Source: an uncultured Aquimarina sp. (GTDB taxonomy: Bacteria > Bacteroidota > Bacteroidia > Flavobacteriales > Flavobacteriaceae). Taken from it: a DNA stretch of 64,000 bases. The position numbers were made by a program, and so were the translations under genes. The stretch lies in NCBI GenBank assembly GCA_947492105.1, contig CANLMN010000015.1, positions 42,429-106,428 on the forward strand, given 5' to 3'. Of the stretch, positions 55,543 to 63,920 are shown piece after piece (position 1 is the first letter of the stretch; each line of letters opens with the position of its first letter). The notes beneath the pieces are model-generated. The model was given only the letters and a program-made list of their open reading frames with translations. It had not been told where the DNA came from and searched no databases.

Positions 55543-56605
55543 TGTATAAGAGATATACTGCCAATAATCCAAATAACACGTTTGGAAGCCATACCGCAAC
55601 CAAAGGGTCAAAATCAGACTGTATTGCCATTGTACCAAATATCTTATCAATAAAGATAAATCCAAAAGCCAAACCAATACCAAAAGCCAAGTTTGCTCCC
55701 ATCCCTCCTCTTCGTTTCATGGCCGATACGGCTACACCTATCAAAGTGAGTATAAATGCCGATACCGGAATACTCCATCGCTTATAAGCAGTAACTTTGT
55801 AGGAATTGAGATCAGGAGAAGCCTTGCGTTCTTCTTGGGCTATAAACTCATGTAGTTCAAAAGCATTAAGTGTCTCTGCTACATAGCTCACTGCCGTCAA
55901 TGTTTCTATATCAAATGGGAGTATTGTATCGTAGGAGCGTTCTGTAATCAAAATATCATCGTTTTCTTTGACCGTCCGTTTTACAAAATTACTTAACCTA
56001 TACAGCGAATCCTCTTCTATGTACTTAATGCGATTTGCCGAAATCTTGTACAACATTTTATTGCCCTCAAAATGCTCTAGTGTAAAATTATTTGCAAATT
56101 TTTTGACTGGGTCAAAATTACTTGCATAAATATATTCATTATCATTTATTTGTCGATATACATCATTGGTATTTTGCACTTTCTTATGCCGTTTGAGATA
56201 CGCATATTTGAATTCATTGAATCCCTTACTCGCCTTTGGTGCCAGAAATAATGATACCGCTAATGCTGCAACACATACAATTGTTGCTCCAATGATATAA
56301 GGTCGTAGAAAACGCCAAAAAGAAATCCCAGAACTCAGCATCGCAACAATTTCTGTTTTATTGGCGAGTTTGGAGGTAAACCATATGACCGAAAGAAACA
56401 GCAATAAAGGGAATAATAGATTTGCAAAATATACAATAAAATCTAAGTAGTATTGCAATACTGCTTCTTTAGGCGCTTCAGAATCAAGAATATTATCAAT
56501 TTTTTCTGCCAAATCAATAATAATCCCGATGGGAATAAACAATAACAACATCGTTGCAAATGTTCCCAGATAGCGTTTGAGAATGTACCAATCTAGTATT
56601 TTCAT
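55529..56605 (-). CDS. lptG: LptF/LptG family lipopolysaccharide export permease
   Basis: A 358-residue permease of the LptF/LptG (YjgP/YjgQ) family, part of the LptB2FG ABC complex that lifts lipopolysaccharide from the inner membrane towards LptC and LptA. N-terminal helices (ILKRYLGTFATMLLLFIPIG, IIDLAEKIDNIL) are followed by a large periplasmic beta-jellyroll domain (about 130-260) and three C-terminal helices (SAMKRRGGMGANLAFGIGLA). LptF and LptG are hard to tell apart by sequence; the second permease gene is elsewhere. It overlaps the EamA gene. Confidence 0.9.
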   Translation of the reverse strand: MKILDWYILKRYLGTFATMLLLFIPIGIIIDLAEKIDNILDSEAPKEAVLQYYLDFIVYFANLLFPLLLFLSVIWFTSKLANKTEIVAMLSSGISFWRFLRPYIIGATIVCVAALAVSLFLAPKASKGFNEFKYAYLKRHKKVQNTNDVYRQINDNEYIYASNFDPVKKFANNFTLEHFEGNKMLYKISANRIKYIEEDSLYRLSNFVKRTVKENDDILITERSYDTILPFDIETLTAVSYVAETLNAFELHEFIAQEERKASPDLNSYKVTAYKRWSIPVSAFILTLIGVAVSAMKRRGGMGANLAFGIGLAFGFIFIDKIFGTMAIQSDFDPLVAVWLPNVLFGLLAVYLLYNAKR

Positions 56606-56763
56606 ATTTTATAGCTGTGTTAGCGGTAAAGCTTATGATAATTCGCTTAAAACTCTATTTTACCTTCTCCTGAATATCCTTCTTTGACACTCCTAGAAAC
56701 ATATTTACAAAAAACATGCTATGGTTATTAAAAATCAAAAAAAAAATCCAAAATTCCCGCGTA

Positions 56764-57894
56764 CTATAGTCGTTTATCCATCTGCTTTACCATCATATTT
56801 TTCCATGGTGTAAAATCTCCTGCTAAGATATGTTTTCTGGCTTCACGAACCAACCATAAATAAAATCCTAGATTATGAATCGTCGCGATTTGTCTTCCCA
56901 GCATTTCATTTACGGTAAACAAATGCTTCAAGTATGCCTTAGAATACTCTGTATCCACAAAAGTAATCGCCATCTCATCAATAGGAGAAAAATCATCCTC
57001 CCACTTTTTATTTTTGATATTGATTGTACCATGTGCTGTAAACAACATGCCATTACGACCATTACGACTAGGCATTACACAATCAAACATATCTATTCCT
57101 AAGGCTATATTTTCTAAAATATTGATAGGTGTACCTACCCCCATCAAATAACGTGGTTTATCTTCTGGTAATATTTCTGTTACCACTTCTGTCATGGCAT
57201 ACATCTCTTCTGCTGGTTCCCCAACGGATAATCCACCAATTGCATTACCTTGAGCTCCCGCATTAGCAATATATTCTGCTGATTGTCGACGCAAGTCTTT
57301 GTAAACACTCCCTTGCACGATAGGGAAAAAAGTTTGTTCATGCCCATATTTGAAAGGCAATGTTTCTAAATGATTCATACAACGATCCAACCACCTATGA
57401 GTCATTTTCATACTCCGTTTTGCATACCTATAATCACAAGGGTACGGTGTACATTCATCAAAAGCCATGATAATATCTGCTCCAATAGTACGTTGAATTT
57501 CCATAACATTTTCTGGCGTAAAAAAATGAGTAGAGCCATCGATATGAGATTTAAACTTAACCCCTTCTTCTTTAATTTTCCGATTTGCAGAAAGTGAATA
57601 CACTTGATACCCTCCGCTATCTGTCAAGATATTGCGATCCCAATTCATAAACTTATGCAAGCCCCCTGCTTTTTTCAAAATCTGTGTCGATGGCCTTAGA
57701 TAAAGATGATAGGTGTTTCCTAAAATAATGTCCGGGTTTATTTCTTCTTTCAACTCTCGTTGATGTACTCCTTTTACGGTAGCAACCGTCCCTACGGGCA
57801 TAAAAATAGGTGTTTCAATTACTCCGTGATCGGTCGTCATTTTTCCCGCTCTAGCTTTACTTCCCGGATCTTGACCTGCAAGTTCGAATTTCAT
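56764..57894 (-). CDS. tgt: tRNA-guanine transglycosylase without zinc cysteines
   Basis: A 376-residue Tgt, which exchanges guanine-34 for the queuosine precursor in GUN tRNAs. Catalytic Asp92 lies in TDSGGYQVYS and the second aspartate in GIDMFDCVMPSRNGRNG. Other blocks are FMPVGTVATVKGV and FDECTPYPCDY. In Escherichia coli Tgt a CxCxxC plus His binds structural zinc. Here the place reads SPIDEMAITFVDTEYSKAYL with no cysteine, though the later His in TIHNLGF is kept. The fold must be stable without the metal. The length is normal. It is transcribed towards lptG, 158 bases away. Confidence 0.95.
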   Translation of the reverse strand: MKFELAGQDPGSKARAGKMTTDHGVIETPIFMPVGTVATVKGVHQRELKEEINPDIILGNTYHLYLRPSTQILKKAGGLHKFMNWDRNILTDSGGYQVYSLSANRKIKEEGVKFKSHIDGSTHFFTPENVMEIQRTIGADIIMAFDECTPYPCDYRYAKRSMKMTHRWLDRCMNHLETLPFKYGHEQTFFPIVQGSVYKDLRRQSAEYIANAGAQGNAIGGLSVGEPAEEMYAMTEVVTEILPEDKPRYLMGVGTPINILENIALGIDMFDCVMPSRNGRNGMLFTAHGTINIKNKKWEDDFSPIDEMAITFVDTEYSKAYLKHLFTVNEMLGRQIATIHNLGFYLWLVREARKHILAGDFTPWKNMMVKQMDKRL

Positions 57895-58144
57895 AAGATC
57901 TATTTTACATCAATATAATATCATATTGATCTGAATTCAGTGGGCAAAGATAGTTTATCTTGTCGAGTTGACCTTTTTTAAGAACAAGCTTTTACCCCAG
58001 TAACAATACAAAACATTACAGAACTTGCAAGCTATAGTTTAATTATTTATCTTCCATCGCTTGTAGACGACATCCTCTGTAACGACAGAAACATACACGG
58101 ACACAAACAGATGTGCTACCCAATTATCTTACACCTTATTCAAA

Positions 58145-59242
58145 ATGATCAAACCCGTTCTGACAATCTTATCGATATTCTCTTTTTTATCATCTATAAA
58201 TGCGCAAACTCCCAAACTCAACGATTTTTACACCTACAATCCCATTATAGAGCATCAAGTAGATACTATTTTTCAGGCACTTAATGATACTACGCGTGTT
58301 GCACAAATGATAGTCACTTCTGCAGGTGAACTAGGTAAACCAAAAAAAACTATTCTAAAACTCGTAAAAGACAATAAAATTGGCGGTATTGTATTTCTAA
58401 GAGGCAAAAAATCAAGTCATAAACAAATGATCAAAAGCCTGAATTCTATCAGTAATACACAAAAACAACTCCCCCTATTATATTCTATTGATGCAGAACC
58501 AACTCTTTTTAACAGTAGACTAAAGGGAACCAAGAAACTCATGAAAACGATTGACATCAAAACTACAAGACAGTCGGATTCTATAGCCAAGATTATAAAC
58601 AAAGATTTGATCGATATTGGTTTTAGACAAAATTTTGCCCCAGTTACAGACCTAAGCCCTCAAAACGAAATCATAAAAAATCGCAGTTTTGGAAGTGATA
58701 AAGAAAAAGTGATTGCATTGAGCAAACAATTTATCAAAACAACCCAGGAGCAAGGAATCATTGCAACAGCCAAACACTTTCCGGGACACGGATTAGTACA
58801 AGGTGATACGCACAAAAAATCAGTTTATATCGATGGAGAATTACAAGAATTAGCTGTTTATCCTCCACTTATCGAAGCAGGTCTCCTCTCTATTATGATG
58901 GCACACATAACCATTACGAATAATGAAAAATATGACACTAATGGACTCCCTTCTAGCTGTTCTAGAAATATTGTAACAGATTTACTCAAAAAAGAATTAG
59001 GGTTCAAAGGACTTGTCATAACAGATGCACTCAATATAATGAAAGCAGTTACCATAATAGACGATGCTCCTTTGCTTGCATCAAAAGCTGGGAATGACAT
59101 GTTGTTGATGCCTATTGATGAAGTAGCAACTATTAATTCTATTCTTAACGAAATGGAAATTAACCCTGCTTACAAAGAACAGGTGTACCAATCGGTAAAA
59201 AAGATTATTCGACTAAAGATCTTTTTGGGACTCATCAAATAA
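58145..59242 (+). CDS. Exported glycoside hydrolase family 3 (NagZ-like)
   Basis: A 365-residue exported protein of glycoside hydrolase family 3, N-terminal domain only, like beta-N-acetylhexosaminidase NagZ. The signal peptide is MIKPVLTILSIFSFLSSINA. Features are ARVAQMIVTSAGE-type opening (TRVAQMIV), DNKIGGIVFLRG, KHFPGHG near residue 209 with the acid/base His of NagZ-type enzymes, and VITDALNIMKAV near 293, carrying the nucleophile Asp. The NagZ dyad is present. It probably removes N-acetylglucosamine from muropeptides or chitin-like glycans in the periplasm. Divergent from tgt. Confidence 0.9.
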   Translation: MIKPVLTILSIFSFLSSINAQTPKLNDFYTYNPIIEHQVDTIFQALNDTTRVAQMIVTSAGELGKPKKTILKLVKDNKIGGIVFLRGKKSSHKQMIKSLNSISNTQKQLPLLYSIDAEPTLFNSRLKGTKKLMKTIDIKTTRQSDSIAKIINKDLIDIGFRQNFAPVTDLSPQNEIIKNRSFGSDKEKVIALSKQFIKTTQEQGIIATAKHFPGHGLVQGDTHKKSVYIDGELQELAVYPPLIEAGLLSIMMAHITITNNEKYDTNGLPSSCSRNIVTDLLKKELGFKGLVITDALNIMKAVTIIDDAPLLASKAGNDMLLMPIDEVATINSILNEMEINPAYKEQVYQSVKKIIRLKIFLGLIK

Positions 59243-59312
59243 CGAATTCATCATGATATTTCTAGTATTTTTTTGTTGAAATGCCTCCAAAGTCGAACCG
59301 GTAGAATAGGAT

Positions 59313-59328
59313 TTGCATTGCAATGCAA
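59313..59328. promoter_or_regulatory. Perfect 16-base palindrome
   Basis: TTGCATTGCAATGCAA is a perfect dyad in the otherwise featureless 440-base gap between the family-3 glycosidase gene and the 182-residue secreted protein gene. It may bind a dimeric regulator or be chance. The rest of the gap shows nothing. Confidence 0.35.
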
Positions 59329-59630
59329 TTAGGGTTTCGTGCATTTTCAAGCCTTCTTAAAAGCTTCGAATACCTAAAATTTGATAGGAATAAAAAATCA
59401 AGACAAGTTCAAATTAAAATTAACTTACTGTTATCTCAAAATTAATAAAAAAACCTAAAATCATTTAACTTATATCCACTACTAAGCACAAAGAAGAAAC
59501 ACTCAGTGACAAGAATCAGCCCTTATCACCCTTTTCTCAACCACATACCTTCCTACATTCATTCTCCTTTTATGGATTACTAAAAAAACTATTAGTTTAA
59601 GTTTATGTAATCTTATTTCAACCCGTTTTT

Positions 59631-59656
59631 TTGTATTTCATTCTTCTCTATTTTTG
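59631..59656 (+). promoter_or_regulatory. Possible promoter of the 182-residue secreted protein gene
   Basis: TTG at 59631-59633 and TATTTTTG at 59649-59656, spaced by 15 bases, resemble the flavobacterial promoter, with a spacer a little short. The transcript would start near 59663, about 20 bases before the ATG. Confidence 0.4.
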
Positions 59657-59682
59657 CATAAAACCATAAAAACTTCCAAACT

Positions 59683-60231
59683 ATGCATTCATTTTTACCC
59701 CCTTTATTCCGGATTATTCTATGTCTGATAAGCATTACAAGCTTTGGCCAATTAAAGATCAATATGTCCAAAGAATTAACAAACATCTCTAAACCACTCA
59801 TTATTAACGGGAGTTCTATTCAAGCAGAACGAGGTACCAGAGATGAAATTATTATTACAGGAAAAAACATGAATATAAAAAACAAGTCTGGTTTCTTTTT
59901 TAACAATGTACTAATATTCCTCAATGGCTCTATCAATTTTGAAGGGCAAATTAAACCCAAATTAATAGACAGTTATATTCTATGTAAGGATGCAGGCCTT
60001 CTGAACTCCAAAAACATTATTGAAGTCAAAAGTTTTGACGCTTTTAATTTAGGAAAAACAAAATATATCAAAAAACTCGCCAACAATCCACAACTTCAAA
60101 TCTATGATGGTAACGGTACTAGGGTGTACAATGGAAACAAAGAAGGCACCAAGGATATTTTTTTACCCATTTCTAGATATGATATCAAAGTAATTGGAGT
60201 GACTTTTGACGAAAAAGTACTTCTCTACTAA
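59683..60231 (+). CDS. Exported protein of unknown function
   Basis: A 182-residue secreted protein. The signal peptide MHSFLPPLFRIILCLISITS ends FGQ. The mature part is beta-rich with SKPLIINGSSIQAERGTRDE, an N-rich middle (KNMNIKNKSGFFFNNVLIFL) and LQIYDGNGTRVYNG, IFLPISRYDIKVIGVTFD. No family recognised. The TAA stop coincides with the start of an R2 repeat (CTAATACC, a shared left-end sequence), so the native end may be altered. Its own promoter is likely. Surface or periplasmic. Confidence 0.6.
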   Translation: MHSFLPPLFRIILCLISITSFGQLKINMSKELTNISKPLIINGSSIQAERGTRDEIIITGKNMNIKNKSGFFFNNVLIFLNGSINFEGQIKPKLIDSYILCKDAGLLNSKNIIEVKSFDAFNLGKTKYIKKLANNPQLQIYDGNGTRVYNGNKEGTKDIFLPISRYDIKVIGVTFDEKVLLY

Positions 60232-60397
60232 TACCATCTATACTTTGAATTTACTGGGATAAAATTTTCTTTTTTCGCCTCAGCTACAGCATAAAAACAA
60301 ACCATAACTGTAGCTATGCTTGGTGTTTCTGCTGTAGTTGAAACAAAAAAATCTTAATTTTTCTTTCCGATAAAATTCAAACAACAAATGGTATAAT
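60230..60397 (+). repeat. R2 interspersed repeat, full-length copy
   Basis: It starts TAATACCATCTATACTTTGA and ends CAACAAATGGTATAA. The centre CAGCTACAGCATAAAAACAA pairs with TTTCTGCTGTAGTTG to form a long imperfect hairpin. It lies between the 182-residue gene and priA, whose ends are convergent, so it could act as a transcript end. Confidence 0.8.
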
Positions 60398-60416
60398 TTG
60401 TTAGCATCTAAAAAAA

Positions 60417-62870
60417 TCAGTAGTTATCCACATTGATTAATACTCGAACTCCAGAAAAATCTTTGATACTAGCAAAAGTTTTACGGATTTTACGAATTAC
60501 ATCTTTCGTTTTATCCAAAGATTGATTTTGCGGAATTTTGAGCAATACATTCTTATGATATTGATTTCTAATACGTGCTACAGGAGGAAATTCAGGCCCC
60601 AAAACAAATTTTCCAAATACATTTTGCAAAGAAGTAGCAAACCAATCTGCAGAGGTATTCACTCGTGTATAATCTTTGTGTTTGAAGGTAAATTTTATTA
60701 ACCTAAAAAACGGTGGATATTGATACTGTCTTCGTTCTTCTAATTGCTCAACAAACATAGCTTCAAAATCATTTACAGATACCTGTTGCAGTATTTGATG
60801 ATACGGGTTATAGGTCTGGATCAACACTTTGCCACGTTTTTTGGTTCTTCCTGCTCTACCGGATACCTGTAACAATAACTGAAAACTACGCTCATGCGCT
60901 CTAAAATCAGGAAAATTGAGCAAGGTATCCGCACTCATAACCCCTACTAAGCTTACGTTTCTAAAATCCAAACCTTTGCTCAACATCTGTGTACCTACCA
61001 AAATATCCAACTCACTTTGCTCAAAAGCATTGATTATTTTTTCGTGACCATGTTTACCTCTAGTAGTGTCCTGATCCATTCTACCTATCTGATGTTTGGG
61101 AAACAGCACTTTGAGTTCTGCTTCTATTTGCTCTGTCCCAAATCCCTTATCTGTTAGCTCTGCACTACCACAGGCCATACATATGATTAATTTTGAAATA
61201 TTGTATCCACAATAATGGCAACGCAACTGATTTTGATATTGATGAAAAGTCAAACTCACATCACAATTAGGACATTGTGGAGAGTGTCCACAGGTGGTAC
61301 ACTCCGTAATTGGTGCAAACCCTCTACGGTTTTGAAAAAGAATTACCTGTTGTTTTTCATCCAAAGCCTCTTTGATCGCCTCCAATAAACGATCACTAAA
61401 ATGCCCTTTCATCAACTTCTTTTTATACTTTGTTTTGATATCCACCAATTCGATATCCGGCATCATGACCTCTCCGTAGCGCTTATCCAAACGTACTAAT
61501 CCATATTTGCCACTCTTTGCATTATAATAGGTTTCTAACGCGGGAGTCGCAGAACCAAGAAGTATTTTTGCATTAAAAAATCCAGCCAAAACTATTGCAG
61601 CATCACGCGCATGATAACGTGGTGCTGGATCATACTGCTTGAATGTAACCTCATGCTCCTCATCTACCAAAATCAACCCCAAATTGGTAAATGGTAAAAA
61701 CAAAGCCGAACGTGCACCAATCACCAAACGAGCTTTGGAAGATTGGGTTCTAACATGATGCCATAACTCGACACGCTCATTCCCACTATATTTGGAATGA
61801 TACGTCCCAACCTGCTCTCCAAAATATTGTTGTAACCTTGTAATTAATTGCGCTGTCAATGCTATTTCGGGAAGCAAATACAATACTTGTTGTCCTTTTG
61901 CCAAAGCTTCTTCTATTAACTTGACATAAATCTCAGTCTTACCAGAAGACGTTACTCCATGAAGCAAACAGACGCTCTTTTGCTCAAAAATTGTTTTGAT
62001 TTCTCCAAGCGCTTTTTCCTGATGGACATTCAATTTTTTTGAGGCTACCGTTTCTGTCCCATCATATTCCACACGATCTTTTTGGAGGTGATACTCTATC
62101 AAAATCTCTTTAGCAATTAATGATTTTATCGTTGCGGAAGACGTTTGACTTTCGGTAATTAACTCTTTAACCTTTACAGGCTTTCCTGTTGTTGCTTGAA
62201 GCGAAAAAAGCTTCATAACTACCTCTTTTTGTTTGGGAGCCCTATTCATATCATCCAACAAAGCTCTTAGCGCTTGTTCATTCTCATATGCCGTTGCAAG
62301 CTTTACATACCGCACCAATTTTGGAGTATATTTCTCATACAGTTCTTCTTGTACCGTAATGATATTTTTATCTAACAATCGTTTAATTACTGATAGCACA
62401 TTCTTTCTATCCACAATTGCCATCACTTCTTGAATCTTTAGAAGGCTTTGATATTGCAATGCCTCATGTACAAGAAATTCATCATCTTTTAAACTTAATG
62501 TATCTACACTTGTCCCATCATTCTTATAAATAATGGTTTCGCTTTGCAATAAAAAGGCGCTTGGCAGTGCAGCTTGCAAAACATCTCCTATAGTACACAA
62601 GTAATACTTAGCAATCCACTCCCAAAATTGTAATTGTTTTTCTGTTACTACTGGATATTCATCGAGAATTGTTTCGATCTCTTTGGGCTTATAGATTTCT
62701 GGCGCAGTTTGATGAACACTTCTTACCAATGCTGTATATATCTTTGATTTACCAAAAGGAACTGCTACACGCATTCCTGGTTTCACAAAACCAGCCTCTG
62801 CATGCGTAATACTGTAAGTAAACTCTGTTTCTAATGGAATAGGTAGAATAACGTTGATATAATATGCCAT
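60417..62870 (-). CDS. priA: Primosomal replication restart helicase PriA
   Basis: An 817-residue PriA, which reloads DnaB at stalled forks. The start is set at 62870 (MAYYINVILPIPLETEFTYS), with an earlier ATG four codons up. The N-terminal 3'-DNA-binding domain is followed by the helicase core with Walker A HGVTSSGKTEIYVKL, VDEEHEVTFKQYD and GSATPALETYY. Zinc-binding cysteines are in CTTCGHSPQCPNCDVSL and RCHYCGYN plus CMACGS, eight Cys in four CxxC pairs. Then VGTQMLSKGLDFRNV and VSGRAGRTKK. The length is normal. It is a core gene, not part of an operon here. Confidence 0.96.
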   Translation of the reverse strand: MAYYINVILPIPLETEFTYSITHAEAGFVKPGMRVAVPFGKSKIYTALVRSVHQTAPEIYKPKEIETILDEYPVVTEKQLQFWEWIAKYYLCTIGDVLQAALPSAFLLQSETIIYKNDGTSVDTLSLKDDEFLVHEALQYQSLLKIQEVMAIVDRKNVLSVIKRLLDKNIITVQEELYEKYTPKLVRYVKLATAYENEQALRALLDDMNRAPKQKEVVMKLFSLQATTGKPVKVKELITESQTSSATIKSLIAKEILIEYHLQKDRVEYDGTETVASKKLNVHQEKALGEIKTIFEQKSVCLLHGVTSSGKTEIYVKLIEEALAKGQQVLYLLPEIALTAQLITRLQQYFGEQVGTYHSKYSGNERVELWHHVRTQSSKARLVIGARSALFLPFTNLGLILVDEEHEVTFKQYDPAPRYHARDAAIVLAGFFNAKILLGSATPALETYYNAKSGKYGLVRLDKRYGEVMMPDIELVDIKTKYKKKLMKGHFSDRLLEAIKEALDEKQQVILFQNRRGFAPITECTTCGHSPQCPNCDVSLTFHQYQNQLRCHYCGYNISKLIICMACGSAELTDKGFGTEQIEAELKVLFPKHQIGRMDQDTTRGKHGHEKIINAFEQSELDILVGTQMLSKGLDFRNVSLVGVMSADTLLNFPDFRAHERSFQLLLQVSGRAGRTKKRGKVLIQTYNPYHQILQQVSVNDFEAMFVEQLEERRQYQYPPFFRLIKFTFKHKDYTRVNTSADWFATSLQNVFGKFVLGPEFPPVARIRNQYHKNVLLKIPQNQSLDKTKDVIRKIRKTFASIKDFSGVRVLINVDNY

Positions 62871-62882
62871 AAGTCTTGACAA

Positions 62883-63248
62883 GCATTTGTGATGATTGCT
62901 GTTTTACACCATTTATTATTTTTGAAAGTCCGATACCACCCCTTATTTTTCCCTCTTAAAATTCTCTACAAAAACACACCGCAGCTAAGGATGTATTTCT
63001 ATTTTTTCTGTTATAAAAACAAAAAAGTCATGAATATGGTTTTCTGTACTTTCTAAGTATAATTGGCACTAACATGTTTTGCTTAGTATAAAATTAAGCG
63101 TTTTATTTGGGTTTGAAGCCAATTATACTTTGAATTTGAGCTGATGGACATATTCTCAAAAAATTTGAAACTCAAAATTCAATTCAACTAGAATTACATC
63201 ATTAAAACCTCACATCGAACTCAAACTTGTATAGCATATTCTACGGAG
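62883..63248. other. Upstream region of priA, no gene called
   Basis: 366 bases containing the leftward priA promoter region and no credible frame. A stretch near 63133-63145 (TTGAATTTGAGCTGATGGA) resembles 63266-63289 (TTGAATTTGAAACTAACTGATGGAA) inside the next frame, a weak local duplication. Confidence 0.35.
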
Positions 63249-63560
63249 TTGTACAGGAGCGAATTATTGAATTTGAAACTAACTGATGGAATACCTAGTT
63301 TTGTGACAAAAAGCGGCAGTACATTACGAATGGATTGGAAAGAAAAATCCCCTGATCAGTATGCTATGTATTTCCAATGCACAAGTAGATTAGTCGACAC
63401 TTTTAGAATAGTTTTTGGCCACAAATTTCAATATGAAGGAAAACGAGCGATAGTGTTTCAATTAAACCAAATAGTCCCTGAAAAAGAACTAAAGGCGTGC
63501 ATAAAAGCTTCTTTGACGTATCATAACGTAAAGAAATTATTAACATTAGGAATATTGTGA
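63249..63560 (+). pseudogene. DUF1801-like protein, N-terminus missing
   Basis: An open frame of 103 codons opened by TTG. Residues from about 29 on (MDWKEKSPDQYAMYFQCTSR, FQYEGKRAIVFQLNQ and KELKACIKASLTYHNVKKLL) match the C-terminal half of a DUF1801-type protein family from memory. The usual N-terminal half, about 60-70 residues, is absent; an in-frame TAG at 63189-63191 closes the frame upstream. It is therefore likely a 5'-truncated remnant, though a short functional protein from the ATG at about 63330 cannot be excluded. It lies beside repeats and an insertion sequence. Confidence 0.5.
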
Positions 63561-63588
63561 ATCTAAAAATACCGCATTCGCATACGAT

Positions 63589-63857
63589 AGAACTATTAAG
63601 TTTAAGCATAGCCCTGACTACTGTTTAATTTTACAGTGAAAAAACCATAGAAAAAGAACTTTATATCAAATTAGCTATATAATGTCGCATATCGCCTTGT
63701 TCTTTTTCCATCTAAATGCCTATTCATGTATCCCATAGCTAAGGCTATGCAGTAGCATCATGGTGTTCTTACATAAAAAAATAACAGTAGCTATTAATAC
63801 GAATTTATATACCTAAATGGTATTAATTATTAGCCTGTAGTTATTCTTTTAAACAGT
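63589..63857 (+). repeat. R1 repeat interrupted by an R3 copy
   Basis: The R1 middle (AACTATTAAGTTTAAGCATAG to GAAAAAGAAC, 63591-63659) and R1 right end (AATTATTAGCCTGTAGTTAT near 63825 to AAACAGTAT) are separated by a full R3 at about 63663-63823. The R1 left end is not recognisable. Joined, they make a normal R1 right two-thirds. Confidence 0.65.
63663..63823 (+). repeat. R3 repeat nested in R1
   Basis: It begins ATATCAAATTAGCTATATAA and ends TTTATATACCTAAATGGTAT. The central palindrome is CATAGCTAAGGCTATG. It is very close to the copy at 36387-36530, but contains an extra block TTTTTCCATCTAAATGCC shared with the copy at 49985. Confidence 0.7.
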
Positions 63858-63920
63858 ATTCCTGCTGATACAGGAACTTATACTCCAAAAAATCTTGCTT
63901 TGTCAACACCGTAATAATTA

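Noticed and set aside
6869-63857. Possible CRISPR array made of the repeats
   Set aside because: Copies are 150 bases or longer, dispersed, in both orientations and without regular spacers.
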